From NCBI GenBank assembly GCA_024500155.1, contig CM044856.1:50654303-50718302 (forward strand): a stretch of 64,000 nt of DNA, read 5' to 3'. A model generated the notes under the pieces. It was not told the DNA's origin and did not search any database. It saw only the letters and a list, made by a program, of their open reading frames with translations. The stretch is from Chenopodium formosanum (Eukaryota > Streptophyta > Magnoliopsida > Caryophyllales > Amaranthaceae). A program made the translations under genes and the position numbers. Below are positions 43,701-56,008 of the stretch, piece after piece; within the stretch, counting starts at the first letter, position 1, and the number at the start of each line of letters is the position of its first letter.

Positions 43701-46091
43701 CCATTTCCCTTGGTGCCTTAATGTTTTATTTCTTGTTTTAGCATTTTTTAGACTTTAGTTTATTTATCCCCTATTCCGGACTAGCTTAATTGTCGATAAC
43801 ATTTGGTGGTGTTTACCGTTCTCTGTGGTTCGACCCCTATGCTTGCCTTATACTCGTATTAAGTTTGTTTAGGTTGTATAAATTGTATTTGATCTATGGA
43901 TAGAAAATTGACGACGCGTTTATTCCCTTTGTCACCTAGTCCTCACCTCTATCCCACCGCAACCAACCCGCATCCACCTACAACCTCCACTACACTCACA
44001 CACAACAACCAGCAGCGCCACTCATACCCAGCCTCACCTCCCATTTCGCCACCAAAATCACCACCCACAGCGCCCCTGCTCACCTCACACCAAGAACCAC
44101 CAAAACACCTCCAATCACCACCCACCAATAACCGCAATTCACCCAACACCGAAACCACTCACAGCCGCCACAATTCACCAACTGTAACAGCAGCCACTAC
44201 CACTACCACGCAAACCCCAACATGCCTCCTTCACCAATTCGCACCAATTAAACCACCAACACCACCGTCACCTCCCATTTCTCCACCAAACCGCCAGCAA
44301 TTACCACCTCAATTCGACCCCCGCAACACCAATTAAACCACCAGCCTTTCACCCACAATTAACCACCCAAATCACCACCCAATTACTCACCAATTACAGC
44401 CGCATTTCGCTCAACACCCAAACTTATAGAGCAACCAATTCGCGGCCACGCAGCCCTGTCAAAAAGCGCACAAAATGGAGTCCAAAATCAGATTCGAGGC
44501 AGAAGCTTTTCGCAACCTGTGTGCGTCTTCTTCGCGGGCGCGCAAACGTGGGTTAATCACGAGCTTTTCATGTGATTTTTAATTTGAATTGGACGGCCAC
44601 GATTTGATGCTAGATGATGATGGATGCTTGCGATGGTGGTGATGATGGTTGCGTGATGATTGATGATGGAGTTTGGTGTGGCGTGAAGTAGGGGATTACA
44701 TCCCAAGAAATGAGAAAGTGAAGGGGTTTGGGGGGTCTGATTGTTTCGTGGTTCTAGGGGGAAATTAGTGGGATTTGGTTTTTTCTTTTTCCTTTTCATT
44801 TTTATTTTCATTTTCCTTTTTATTTTATTTTACTTTTAGTTTTGTTTTTTTTTTTTTTTGGTTTTTAGTTTAGTATTTTAATTGTTTTAGTTTAGTTTTT
44901 ATTTCTTTTTAATTTCTTTTATATTATTTTAGCTTGTATTATAAATACCCTCTTTGGGTTATTTTCTAAAGGGAATCAATCAACATTTTATTTTTAGATA
45001 GATTAGTTTTAGTTTAGACTTTATTTTCTCTCTCTTAGGGTTAGGAGTAGTTTAGAGAGAGAAAGCTTGGATTTCCATGGAGTTTTTGAGAGGTTTAAGA
45101 AGCAACTTTGTGGAACTTCTTCTCATCTATTCAATGAGCATTTTCTAACTTTCTCTCATCTTTATTTCTTGCTTAATTCTTAGTTTTTTGCTTTTTGTTT
45201 ACTGATTTGAGCAGATTAATTAGTTTATTTGTTTAATCTTGTTTTTATTCTTATTTTACCTTGTTTTCCATGTCTTTATACATTATGTTAGCTTAGATTT
45301 TGTTCTAGGGAAATGGATGAAGGTTATGTCAATAAATTGAATGATTGATTGTGATTAGTATGGAATTATTTCTTGATTATTGTGTATGGATGATGTTGTT
45401 ATGGATTAGAATCTTTATAGCTAATTGATTCTATGTTCTTAATTGTGCTTTCAATCGATTGTGCGAGAGTGAGTTGGTTGAGAGCCCTAATTTCTTCCAT
45501 ACCTTTGCTAGGCTAGTTGCACGAGAGTGAATTAGTTTAGTAGGATAATTAACATGCTTAATTATGCAAGAGTGAGTTAAATGTGTTGATTGTTCCTAAT
45601 CAAGGTCATTTTCATATAATTGTATGATGTTATTGAATGTATTAATGTAATTGGATTCCACTTTCCCTAGTTTTAGTTATTTGTTCTTAGTTGTGTTTAG
45701 TTGTACCTCTCTCTATCTCACAAGCTTTCCTAGTAGTCTAATTAGCACAAATTGATACATTTAGTCCTTTTGGGTCGACCCTTTACTTGCCACTAACTAG
45801 TTTAGTGTAAGTTTAGGTATTATAAATTTCTAATTTGGTTAGGGTTAGTAGTCCTAACGACCTATCTTATCTCGATCACCTATGCCCTAGACCTTTTATC
45901 CATTGTTTTCTCCTTATTCTTAATCTTCGTAGTTTAGTTCCTTTTGATTATAATATTTTGGTTACTTCATAATCTAGATTATATTAGTTAATTAGGAATA
46001 AAAAGACTTGTTTCCCTGTGGATTCGACCCTACTTCCCTATCTATTATTAGTTAGTTACTTTTGATTAGGTGATACGACTTTACCCTGTCA
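40708..46091 (+). mobile_element. Solo LTR E1 (about 2.7 kb), without matching TSD, containing E2
   Basis: E1 starts TGATAAGTGAC and ends TACCCTGTCA. Its own sequence is 40708-41284 and 43940-46091. E1, E2 and E3 share the start (GTGAC...TATGTCACT), an AT-rich TTTTA-repeat block, a C-rich block, a TATA box (E1 at 44940-44948) and the end block with GTGGATTCGACCC. The left flank is AAAAC and the right flank CCTTC, so no TSD is seen. No coding sequence is credible. The family behaves as LTRs (TG...CA ends, 5-bp duplications in E2 and E3); the parent element is not present. Confidence 0.75.
41290..43934 (+). mobile_element. Solo LTR E2 (2645 bp) inside E1, TSD CCTAG
   Basis: It starts TGATGAGTGACATT and ends CCCTTTGTCA, with perfect CCTAG flanks (41285-41289 and 43935-43939). 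A TATAAATAC box is at 42979-42987. The middle (41770-42470) is C-rich and gives long Pro/His/Thr-rich open frames that are low-complexity and not conserved in E1 or E3. A T-rich block lies at 42800-42960. Confidence 0.9.
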
Positions 46092-46400
46092 CCTTCATTG
46101 ACTTCTTTTCCAAGTGGTGATCAAAGGTTGCTCTTATTCCACAAAGACCTCCGGATCATGAACTTGTCCCAAAGTTCATAGACAATATGTCTCCACCATA
46201 CAAGTCCCATTTACAATACCTTGGTTTAGACACATTTAAAAAAGTCTATACCGTGGGAACATTAATTGAAAGGGACTTGATAAATGAAACCATGAATCAT
46301 ATAGATGGACTTGATTTTTAGAGAGGATTTCACCTACGTCAGAAACGGACAAAGCTCGAAGACGCAATCTCAAGAAGTTATCAACAATTCAAGATGTAGC
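46092..46400 (+). pseudogene. Fragment of a D open reading frame
   Basis: One frame from about 46128 reads RPPDHELVPKFIDNMSPPY and continues to a stop near 46319. The upstream part is missing. The position, just before a 3' untranslated region like that of C, suggests the C-terminal end of D's gag or gag-pro protein. No family motif is recognised. Confidence 0.4.
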
Positions 46401-49400
46401 ACCCTAGGTCTTGTTTTGTTCCTTTCCTTTGTTTTTTTAATGATAGACTAAGAGATTCATGTTGTCGAATCTACTTATTTTGTACACTCATTAATTAATG
46501 AATAAAAAATATATTTTCAAGTACGTCTATCTTGTTCTATTTTTAATCTCTTTATTGTTATTGACTTGAATTAAATAAAACATATACATACAAACAGACA
46601 ATATCAAAAGGCATACATACTCAACACCTTAAGAATCTTGATAAGCTTTGGATTACTAGATTTATCGAACGAAAAGAGGCCCATCTTTGGCCCAAAAGAA
46701 AGGATATAATGATTTCACCAACACAGGAGGCAACTTGAAACTCCATAAATATAATCCCATGTTCTTAACCTTAGAGAAAATCCATCATTTTGGCAGCCCT
46801 TTTGATCCTCGTCAATTGAGCCTTAGTTATTCAACCTACATTATTCCATACTTTGGGATGGGAATGGTTCAAAGATACAAATAGGAAATTGGGGGAACAA
46901 AACATAAGAGGGGGACACAAAGTTAGTCTAAACCCAAAAGGAAAGATCCAATGCAAAAGAAAGAAAGAAAGCGTTCTAAACCCAAAATAAAACTTGTCAA
47001 AAAAAAAAAAAAAAAAAAAAGAAAGAAAGGAGATATGACAAGGAAAAGGCACCTAATGTAGGAAGTTGCCACATAAAGAAGAAATGTTTAAATTTGAGAA
47101 GCACCAAAAGTAAGGGATTTTGGGAGTATACTTGAGCCTGTCCATTTTTCATAACCCCAAGCCTAGCCATGTTACGACCTTGGAAAGGCCTTCCTTGAGG
47201 TAGACCATAACCATATACCAAAATCATCATTCTATGAAAATATGGCCAATCTTAGGACTTTGCACATATGGACCTACTATTAAGTAGTCATGCCCATATA
47301 TAAAATACATGAAGTGTTGAGTTATGATTACAAGATCATATATAAAAAAAATTTGGATGATTTGATAGCCATTGGCTTGATTACATCATGTTAGTAAAAC
47401 AATAGAATCAAACTAAATTTGATGTTTTCCATATCTTTGGCCAAAGAAAAATGAGATGATTATCACTTTAAAAAAACAAACAATCATCTTATTTTCTTTT
47501 AATAATAGGGCCATTTATTACCAAGGTAATTCAGGTTTTATATACAATGCCTAGAAAGAAAAAGAATTAACACAATAAATTGATTTGATATATCGACAGC
47601 CTCAACATCAACTTTAGATGTCTTTTACAACTCTTGAGAATTGGTCTTTTGACTTGTCATGAGCAACTAAAATGTCCGCCTACGTGGGATATCTCTATCT
47701 TCTCTAAGCGAGGAATAATGATTAAACATGATCGCTACATGAAAAAAATGATCGTTATCGCTATCACACGTATACCTCACTGTCAAGTCATCACGATGAT
47801 TCAAATATTAAGTCAATAATCCTTGCTTTTCGAAAACATGTCTAATTTTATTTCTTTATTCTTCTATAAGAAAGTTGGATTCCCCTTCCTTTTTATATAA
47901 ATTTGTCTTTTTTGTTCATTTCTTTTTTAGGGGGATAAGTCGGGATGATCCCACCCATTTGGCAACTAAAATACTCGAAAATAGTATAATTTTTCCGCTC
48001 TTTGCCTCAAATTGGGGGCTTAAAAAAGCCAGGACATCCCCACTTCTCTCTATTTACAGATTTGAACACGCTATTTTTGGTGCGAAATCAATGTCATGCA
48101 AAGCTTATTACGAACCATCTTATTAACTTTAAATGACAAAGGGAAGAATACCACTTCCTATTATTTGACCAAGATAATTAATTATGTTACTTGATCAAAC
48201 AATTCATGATAAACATATGCAATATTCCACAAATTAAAAATACAAACCTTGGGGCTTTAAATAAACATGAGAAACATCCCCTAGCATATGTATACATGAA
48301 TTCCAAAAGCCACCTAAAGTCTACGCTTGGGGGCTTCAAATTAAAAATATAGGTCTCACCTTAACTTTTATATTAAAATGAGACCATATTTTAGAAAGTG
48401 ATTCGAATGATTTTATAAATTATTCTAACACTTCACCAAACCTAGGTTTGATAAACATTCATTTTCAAACTACGGTACTTATTTAATTGAAAGAACTTCA
48501 CTTTTAATTAGAAAAATATGACAATGATGACAAGTAGAAAAACATAAACAAAATCAAATATATGAAGTTTGTTCACATTTTCATATCTTTGTTGAAATAA
48601 GTTGCAAATTACAACTTAACTTCATCAATCTTGACAAAAAAAGTCACACTCTATTACGAGCTAAACTTCTCTTTCCATTCTGGGTTCAATTTTGAAAAAA
48701 AATATTATGTATTTTGCCAACTACAAAAGTTGCTTTTCAAAACAAACTTTTATTTAAATTATTGGACCCTTGCCAAATTTTGAATTCTAGTTCAAAATAA
48801 CTTGTCTCTAATAAAAAATAGTATTCAAAAATTTCCATTCTGAATCTTTGTTTCATTCCCTCAAATAAATAAATTTTCAGATTATCAATAACCGTTTGGA
48901 TGATACGTGTATGTACATTTATATTTCCAAAAGGAATGAATTAAGATTCGACTTCTTCTTGACCCGAACTTGTTCTCGCTTATTGACTAAGGGATGGTAA
49001 ACGAACCACCTACAAGACCAAAATCAAATATTGACAAGAACAAAGAAAATATTTGATTTCTGAATACTTTGAAGAATAAAATCACCGCAATTTTTTTACA
49101 AACGTTAAGACATTAAGTAAGATTACTAAACCTTAATTGTTTTTGGTCTATAAACAAGCAAAAAACTAACTTGTTTTCTTGAAAATAACTTTAACTAAAA
49201 TGTGAAAGCCATATCACTGTCCTAAATATTTCAAAAACAAAAATAGGATATATACACAGGTCCATCTCAATATCATATGAATGGCCTAAACATTAGCAAG
49301 TCATTAGAATTTGCCACCAATTGGGGGCTCCAAGACTTGCGAAATAGTAAGAATGCGCATAACCCGACACATGGGGGCTCCAATATCAACAAAAAAAAAA
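46401..49400. other. D internal non-coding region
   Basis: About 3 kb without a supported gene. The A-tract 46999-47020 and neighbouring phrases correspond to the 3' non-coding part of C (near 13003). The motif TTGGGGGCTT or close variants recurs at 48012, 48249, 48326, 49321 and 49371. Small frames are AT-rich chance runs. Confidence 0.55.
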
Positions 49401-49429
49401 TAAAAAAAATGAGATAGGAAAATTTAACA

Positions 49430-50270
49430 AGAATAATCCAACCTTTGCTTTATTCTCCCACAATAATCCAACCTTTTGATTAACCTAGAATAATCCTAAG
49501 TTTAATACTTATTATCTTCTAGCGAACCTTTTTGACTGGTTACCTGAACTTCAGGTAACTTTTTTTTTTCTTAATTCTTTTTCCCTCCTTCCTTCTCTCT
49601 CCAACTCCATCACATCCTTGAACCTTTCGCCATTGCCACCACCACCTCAGCCATCACTTACCCCACCACCACCCCTAGCTACCCAGTCTCGAAACCACTC
49701 ACCTCACCAAATCGAAACCACCAATTCCATTCACTTAGACCCCGTAACCACCAAAAACCCCATCCCCAAGTACTTAGACCTCAAAATTCTAACCCCACTT
49801 ACCTAGAACCTGAAACCACCACCTAATCACACCACTACAGCAGCACATGTATTGCCCACCACCCACCTACGGACCACCAATCTAAAGCACCGTAACGCAC
49901 CCACATCTCTGTATCGGCACTGACCATACCATATGTATGGAATTGATGATTTTGGATGGCTTAATTTGTTTCATCCTAATTCAATGGGTAGATTATATTA
50001 TTGTGATGCTGATTGATGATGATGAAAGAAGTATGGGAAGCTTGGAATTAAAGCCCCTATGAAAGCAGTCATAAAGGAAGGAAATGGGAGGTCAAAGGGG
50101 GGAGGGGGATTTGAATATTTTGGGGGTCTGATTGTAGGGTCGTGGATGGGGATTGTTCGTGGTTGGGATGGGGTAGAGTTATATGTTGGTTGTCAAGTTG
50201 TGGGGGTTTTGAGGTTTGTGATGGTGGTGGTGGGGGGGGGGGGGTGGCGCCACAGTGTTGTTAACTAAGT
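49430..50270. other. Possible non-autonomous DNA element or captured sequence in D
   Basis: The left side (49436-49500) has repeated AATAATCCAACCTTT phrases of the kind found at the ends of plant DNA elements. It is followed by a C-rich CCACCACC block and a G-rich block with a run of 13 G (50232-50244). I find no matching inverted terminal repeat at the right end and no TSD, so this stays tentative. Confidence 0.25.
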
Positions 50271-50818
50271 TGCTGACTTTCTTCCTTCTCACTGAATTTG
50301 GATATATGCCTCTAGTCCTAAGACATGTATTTCTATCTTGTGGACTTCCGGCTCGAATACCGGACCCGACTCGAATACCAGACCATTTCGGCTCGAATAC
50401 CGAAAACCCCTTTTTCATCGTTTTACTTTGTTAAAGTCAAGCTAAAGTTTCAATGACATATCGAGGGACTTTAGACCAACGATGACACGATTGAGAAGAA
50501 ATCATCCCCTTTTATCCTTTTAAAACCGATCTCTTCTCATGACTTGACATCACCTAGAACACCTTTACTTGTAAAAGCGTTCTACAATTACAAAGGATCA
50601 ATCTAGATTCTTTAGCGCGTTAAGACTAGGAAAAACTTTTTCTAGCCTTAATAGCTACTTGTTTCAAACACCTAGCGAACCAAGGATTGTTTCGACATCC
50701 TTAAACATTACTGAAAGATTCTTTATCCTTAGAGAACTTCGCAGAATGAGTCTCGGAGTTATTTCCTTTACTACTTTGATCATTGTCTATTCTAGACTTG
50801 ATCAAAGTGAGGGCTAAC
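50271..50818. other. D 3' internal end
   Basis: Non-coding. It includes three short repeats GGCTCGAATACCGGACC-like at 50348-50408, comparable in position with the 32-bp repeats of C. It ends with purine-rich ATCAAAGTGAGGGC before the LTR. Confidence 0.6.
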
Positions 50819-52519
50819 TGTAGACACCTACTTTTGGCCTCTTGTCCCGAAAGGAAGTGCGATGATGTTACAAAAATCCGTTCTTCATGTTAGATCAAAG
50901 TTAAAATGTTTATGGACTATGAAAAGAATTATGAAGTAAGTTGAAACCCATATTTGAGACCAAGTTATCTTACAGCCTTGTTCAATTACTAATTAGACCG
51001 AAAACATGTTCATACATGTTTAAACTTGATTAATAACGGACCCAAATGCGGCAAATGCAATGATTGGATCCAATGGAACCTACATTGTTGAAAATCCAGC
51101 AAAAAAGATAGACCAACCATTAAATTTCCATGCAAGGCCTATACAGATGGATATCCCTTTCAAAGAGATTTCCAACGGTATATTATAAGCCCAATTTCGA
51201 GCCAAAACGAAGAAGTTATGATCAAAACACTAAACCGGGCCCTAAAACCGACATCCTTGCACTCCAACGGCCATAACTTTTGATCCATAACATATTTTAA
51301 ATTAATTCAAACGGAATTGGAAATTATACATTCAGATATTTCCAATGATATCTCACACGCCTTAATCCGACTCCGCAATCAAAAGTTATGGAAGTTTTAA
51401 AAACGCGTTTTTGTATAAGGCAAACCGCAAACCAGCGCAACTCAATCAGTTGCGCGCGCGACTCATATGAGATGCACGCAGAACCCCAACGCGACTCTAA
51501 GAGTTGCGCGGGCCACATGACGACGCGGCTCTAAAACCCTAAACCTAGATCCCTACGCCTATAAATAGGGGTCTTTATTCAGCATTACGGGGACCGAAAA
51601 ATTCAGAATTAAAACCCTAATATTCTCACAACCCTAATCTCTCAACTTCTCTTACTATCATACTACTGTTTCTTCTCTCTTCCCAAATACTTTCCAACCC
51701 TAATTGAATCCATTGAAATCCATTGAGGTACAAAGAAGAAAGAAAGTCCATAAACACATTAAACGGAGATTGAACATAAAAGAAGAACGTTTAGTTTCCT
51801 GAGCACTTAGATAAATCACTTTTCTTTTATTGTTTAAATAATTTTAATTGATTAATTAGTGTTGTTTGATCACTTAAACATACTATAAATTAATTAACTC
51901 ACATAGTACTCTTTCGTTAATCAAGACTAGAATTTGAATAATTAATTGTTGTTTTATCACTTAAGACAAGGTAAATCTTGTTTATTTATTGTTCTTTCAC
52001 GAATATTATTAAATAAGAATAACGACTTTTGCAATGTAATTCCTATGTGATTAATGCTTGTAAATAAAATCAACAAACGTAGTTTTAGGTATCACGTTAC
52101 ATATATTGTTTGGTAATGAAATTGTGAAAAAGGAAGAGCTAGTAGAGGTCGTACTAGGGCTAGAATATTGATTCCTTCCTAAAAGGAACGTTATTTTAGT
52201 ACCCTCGCTCCCGAACTCATTTCTGGTTTATGTAGACCAATTTGGGCATGAATAAACTTATGATTCGTGCTAATTATTCCATGAACTCCACATGGAAGAA
52301 AGGCATGAACGAGGTTTATGAGTTTCCTAAAACTCATTGGCGACTCCTACTTCTTTCTTACAAAAAAGCGTGATGAGAGTATCATTTCTAATTCAAGGTC
52401 TCCCAAACAATTAGGAATTCAAATCCTACTACACCCTAACAAGTGTAAAGTCCTAGGCTTTTAAGTGGCCAAGGGCATTTAAGGAGAGTACCTTTTACGA
52501 TGGGATTACCCTCCCTACA
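50819..52519 (+). repeat. D 3' LTR (1701 bp)
   Basis: It starts TGTAGACACCTAC and ends CTCCCTACA, followed by the TSD ACGGT. A TATAAATAG box is at 51560-51568. Just upstream, at 51435-51509, is a GC-rich island of inverted repeats built on GCGCAACT/AGTTGCGC. Confidence 0.93.
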
Positions 52520-52524
52520 ACGGT

Positions 52525-53226
52525 CAATACAATGAATAAAACTAAGTTAATAAACTTGGTGGCGAAAATGATATTTAATTTAAGAGGCCAAAGGCCGGAT
52601 GCAAAACTTATTTTATAAATTTGTCTGCTCCCATATGAGTATGGTGTCCGGCGACGCCCCTCCGGGTGTTATCGTCTTAGAGGGCATTCTATCGTTTTCT
52701 CTACTAGCATATGCAGACGACAAAGATTGAACGACCTAATTGGTTAACTCATAGTTATCTGACCAAAATAGCCTAATAGAACGGCTAAGTGTAGAGACCG
52801 GATGTCAAAAGACATCAGCCGATTAATAACTAAAGTTCTCTATTAGGCTATTCGACGAAATTGTACCAGTCACCCTAATGGGGAAGACGAAATAGGTGCA
52901 ATGAATTGCAGGCACCCCAGAAGGGCTCTAAGTCGTCTAAGGACCATTAGGCAGGCGAAAAATATGTTCCCTATTCTATTAAATTCCAGGCGGCAAGTTC
53001 TCGCCTGGCTCACTAAGAGTTATGAAATGCGAATACAACAAAAAGGGAAAAATGGCTATGATCTAGCCTACTCCCCAGTTAGGTAAAACGGCTGCTTATT
53101 AGTTATGTGGACGGTTGTGTACTTGGTTTGGGGCAATCACTACTGTGATTGATTGACTTAGTAACATTCCATACTCTTTAAAGTATCAAACATTCAAAAT
53201 TCAATCAATCAAAGAAGTATTGAAAC
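52525..53226. repeat. Tat-1 spacer with the conserved inverted repeat
   Basis: Non-coding Tat-1 sequence between integrase and antisense gene, related to the Tat-2 spacer (GGCCGGATGC and GGCGACGCC phrases). The conserved inverted repeat is degenerate here: GATTGATTGA (53149-53158) pairs with TCAATCAATC (53201-53210). A short frame at 52901-53086 has no support. Confidence 0.6.
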
Positions 53227-53816
53227 CAACCACACAACCGCCAGGGGCAAGAGTAGCCGGTATACTATTTGAATTGCCACATGCTCTAAGCAAAAATCAA
53301 AAATTAAAATGGCAGAATTTAAGTGCAAAAATTGAAACAAAATCACAATTTCATCAAGCCAACTCAATTGGAAAATTTCATTCAAAGGGTAAAAACCAAA
53401 TAGTAGTGTTAACCAAATAACATCCAAAACAAAAAGAAAATAAAAATTGTCACCCAACTCCTTAGTCGGTAAAAACACAGAAATACTCGGCTCACAGGCC
53501 GGAAAGATTACACTAACCACACAGTCGCCAGGGGAAAGAGTAGCCGGTATACTATTTAAATTGCCGCATGCTCTAAAAAGTTAGGCAAAAATCAAAAATT
53601 AAAATTGCAGAATTTAAGTGCAAAAATTGAAACAAAATCAGCAAATTCATTAAGCCGACTCAGTCGGAAAATTTCATTCAAATCGGTAAAAACCAGATAG
53701 TAGTGTTAACTGGATAACATCCGGGACAAAAAGAAAATGTAAATTGTCACCCGACTCCTTAGTTAGTAAAAACACAGAAATACTCGGCTCACAGGCCGGA
53801 AAGATTACACTAGCAT
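53227..53816. repeat. Tandem duplication of about 290 bp in Tat-1
   Basis: The block beginning AACCACACAACCGCCAGGGG near 53227 is repeated from about 53515 with roughly 10% differences. Both copies span AGAGTAGCCGGTATACTATT to GGCCGGAAAGATTACACTA. It covers the 3' end of the antisense transcript region. Confidence 0.8.
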
Positions 53817-54247
53817 ACTGCCGCAGAAGAAGGGAGGCTGAATCAAGGCTGCTTGACCTGCTCCGGCTGGTTCTGACTTGCTGGGAGGCTTGCTTCTTTT
53901 TGCCCATCCGAGATATAGCCATCTTAGACTTGATTAGTTTGAGCATCATTAGCCTGAACCTGATTAACTTGGTTAGCAACCAGCTCTTCCTTATTATTAG
54001 AGACCTCAAAGCCTTGTTCAAGGGCCCATGCCTTGAAGGGAGGAGGGGCCTGCTCATTGAGTTGCTGTGCGTCATACACCTCAGTGGCATAATCATATCG
54101 CAGTTTGAGCACATCAAACTCAATATTAGGGTGGAGCAGACCCCATGCAATGCGCTGTCGGGCTTTAGTATCCCGCTCATTCTCAGCAACCAGCCGCTTT
54201 TGCTCTTGGGCAATCTCATCCTTATGCCGGTTCCTTTCTTGGACAAG

Positions 54248-56008
54248 TGGCAAGGGAATAAATGCGTCGTCAATTGTCTATCCCTAGATCAAATACAATT
54301 TATACAACCTAAACAAACCTAATACGAGTATAAGGCAAGCATAGGGATCGAACCACAGAGAACGGTAAACACCACCAAATGTTATCGACAATTAAGCTAG
54401 TCCGGAATAGGAGATAAATAAACTAAAGTCTAAAGATGCTAAAACAAGAAATAAAACATTAAGGCACCAAGGGAAATGGGTAGGTGAAGTTGACGCTTGA
54501 CCATACAATAACAAAGTAGCATATCAATGGTAAACTAAACATGCATGAATACCAAAGTAAAGGGTCCAATCTAGCCGCCTTCCGGGGTCAATTGGCTTCT
54601 CCTAACATAGCCTCTATGTTTCCACATTAGAACCATATACTAGGAGGTACTATTAAATAACAATCGATAGTAATGAATCTCAACTAAGTCAACTTCCGTT
54701 ACTTGTTAGTAAAGACTCATCTTTGATCAACTAACAATGTGCTCTTGCAAGAAAGACCAAAGAATATCAAGCATGCAAAGACTTTAATCACCATTAACAT
54801 AACCCCAACATTAAAAGCATGAACAATTAGCAACTACACCATCCCCACACCCTTGGCTAGATGACTACTCACAAATCATGTTGAAAACAATATCAATCAT
54901 CAAATCAATAAGCATCAACATGATTAATAAGCAAAGAAGAAAAATAAAAGCAAATAAACAAAATCAAGAACAAAGGTAAAGAGAAAGAGTAAGAAATTGC
55001 TCATTAATTGAAGATGAAGGTCTACAAAGGATTGAACAAGCTCCTTCTTCAAAATCCATGTTCATTAATGAAGAAAACCTCACTTTCTCTCTCTACCAAT
55101 GAAGACTAACCCTAACCTAACCTAAAACTAAAACTAATTAGAGAGAAGAATAGATGATATTTATTGAATGTTTTAAGATGGGACTTATATAGTCCGTACA
55201 GAGCCAGCTGATAAAAGGAGAGGTCCGACCGAACAAATGGGAAGGTTCTCCCGGACTACAGGGTACGTTTGGCCGGACTACAGGGTAGGTTCGGCCGGAC
55301 TACAGGGTACGTTTGGCCGAACCATGGGTAGGTTCGGTCGAACCTCCCTGATCCTGGTCTGGTCGAACTCCTGTGGTTCGGCCACTCCTGCAAAACTGCC
55401 AATTTTCATCTTGCCCCTGCCTCAACGTTCGGCCGAACCACTGTGCAGGTTCGGCCACACCATTAGGAGGTTCGGCCGAACCTCTTCTGAATCATGCTTC
55501 CTCTAGCTTCCCTTGAGCTTAGCTTCCTCCTCTTGATAATCCCGATGGTTCCTCGGACCTTGAACCTGATTTGGACTTGAAAATCGAGCATCAACCTAAA
55601 CACCAAAAACACGAGGGTATTACTAAGAGATAAAATAAAATAAAATAAAATAAAGGTAAAATAAAGTAAAATAAAATAAGATAAATAACACTAAACTAAT
55701 AAAAATTAAATAAAACTATACAAGTAAAGAAAGTGAAATAAAATAGACTCAAAACTAATTAAAATAAATAAAAGTAAACTAGAAAACTTTCAAGGAAAAA
55801 TAAAGAACGAAAAATAACAAATCAAAAGCAAATAAAATACGAAAATAAACTAAAAACTACGAAAAGAACTAAAACACGACAAAATTACCAAAATAAACAA
55901 GAAATGTTATTAAGAGAAAACAAGAGAAAGAAAGGGAAAATAGGATAAAATAAACGGGAAAATGACTCTAAAAATACTTCCTAAGAGTGACATAAATGTC
56001 ACGCATTA
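54248..56008 (-). mobile_element. Solo LTR E3 (1761 bp) in the Tat-1 antisense gene, TSD ACAAG
   Basis: Inverted relative to E1 and E2. On the minus strand it begins TAATGCGTGACATT (TG mutated to TA) and ends CCCTTGCCA. The flanks are ACAAG at 54243-54247 and 56009-56013. It matches the start and end blocks of E2 closely but has a shorter middle. That middle holds GGTTCGGCCGAACC-type palindromes and three 22-bp repeats containing GGACTACAGGG (55253, 55275, 55297). Confidence 0.9.

Larger units (their letters stand above)
7987..52519 (+). mobile_element. Element D: LTR retrotransposon inserted in Tat-1, TSD ACGGT
   Basis: Both ends begin or finish with TGTAGACACC...CCCTACA. The flanks are perfect ACGGT repeats (7982-7986 and 52520-52524). 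Its own DNA consists of 7987-8100, 40635-40707, about 46092-50818 (internal) and the intact right LTR 50819-52519. Most of the left LTR, the primer site and the 5' internal region are missing, apparently lost in the event that made E1. No pol is visible, so D was non-autonomous or is heavily deleted. Over the 187 left-LTR bases that survive I count about 12 differences from the right LTR (about 6%). Confidence 0.9.

Noticed and set aside
43935..43939. E2 ending at GACGACGC (near 43918) as first judged by comparison of LTR ends
   Set aside because: Similarity to E3 continues about 16 bp further, to CCCTTTGTCA, and only that end gives the perfect CCTAG duplication.
46092..46110. A primer-binding site directly after E1, making E1 a 5' LTR
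   Set aside because: The sequence after E1 does not start with TGG and instead runs into a D open-frame fragment.
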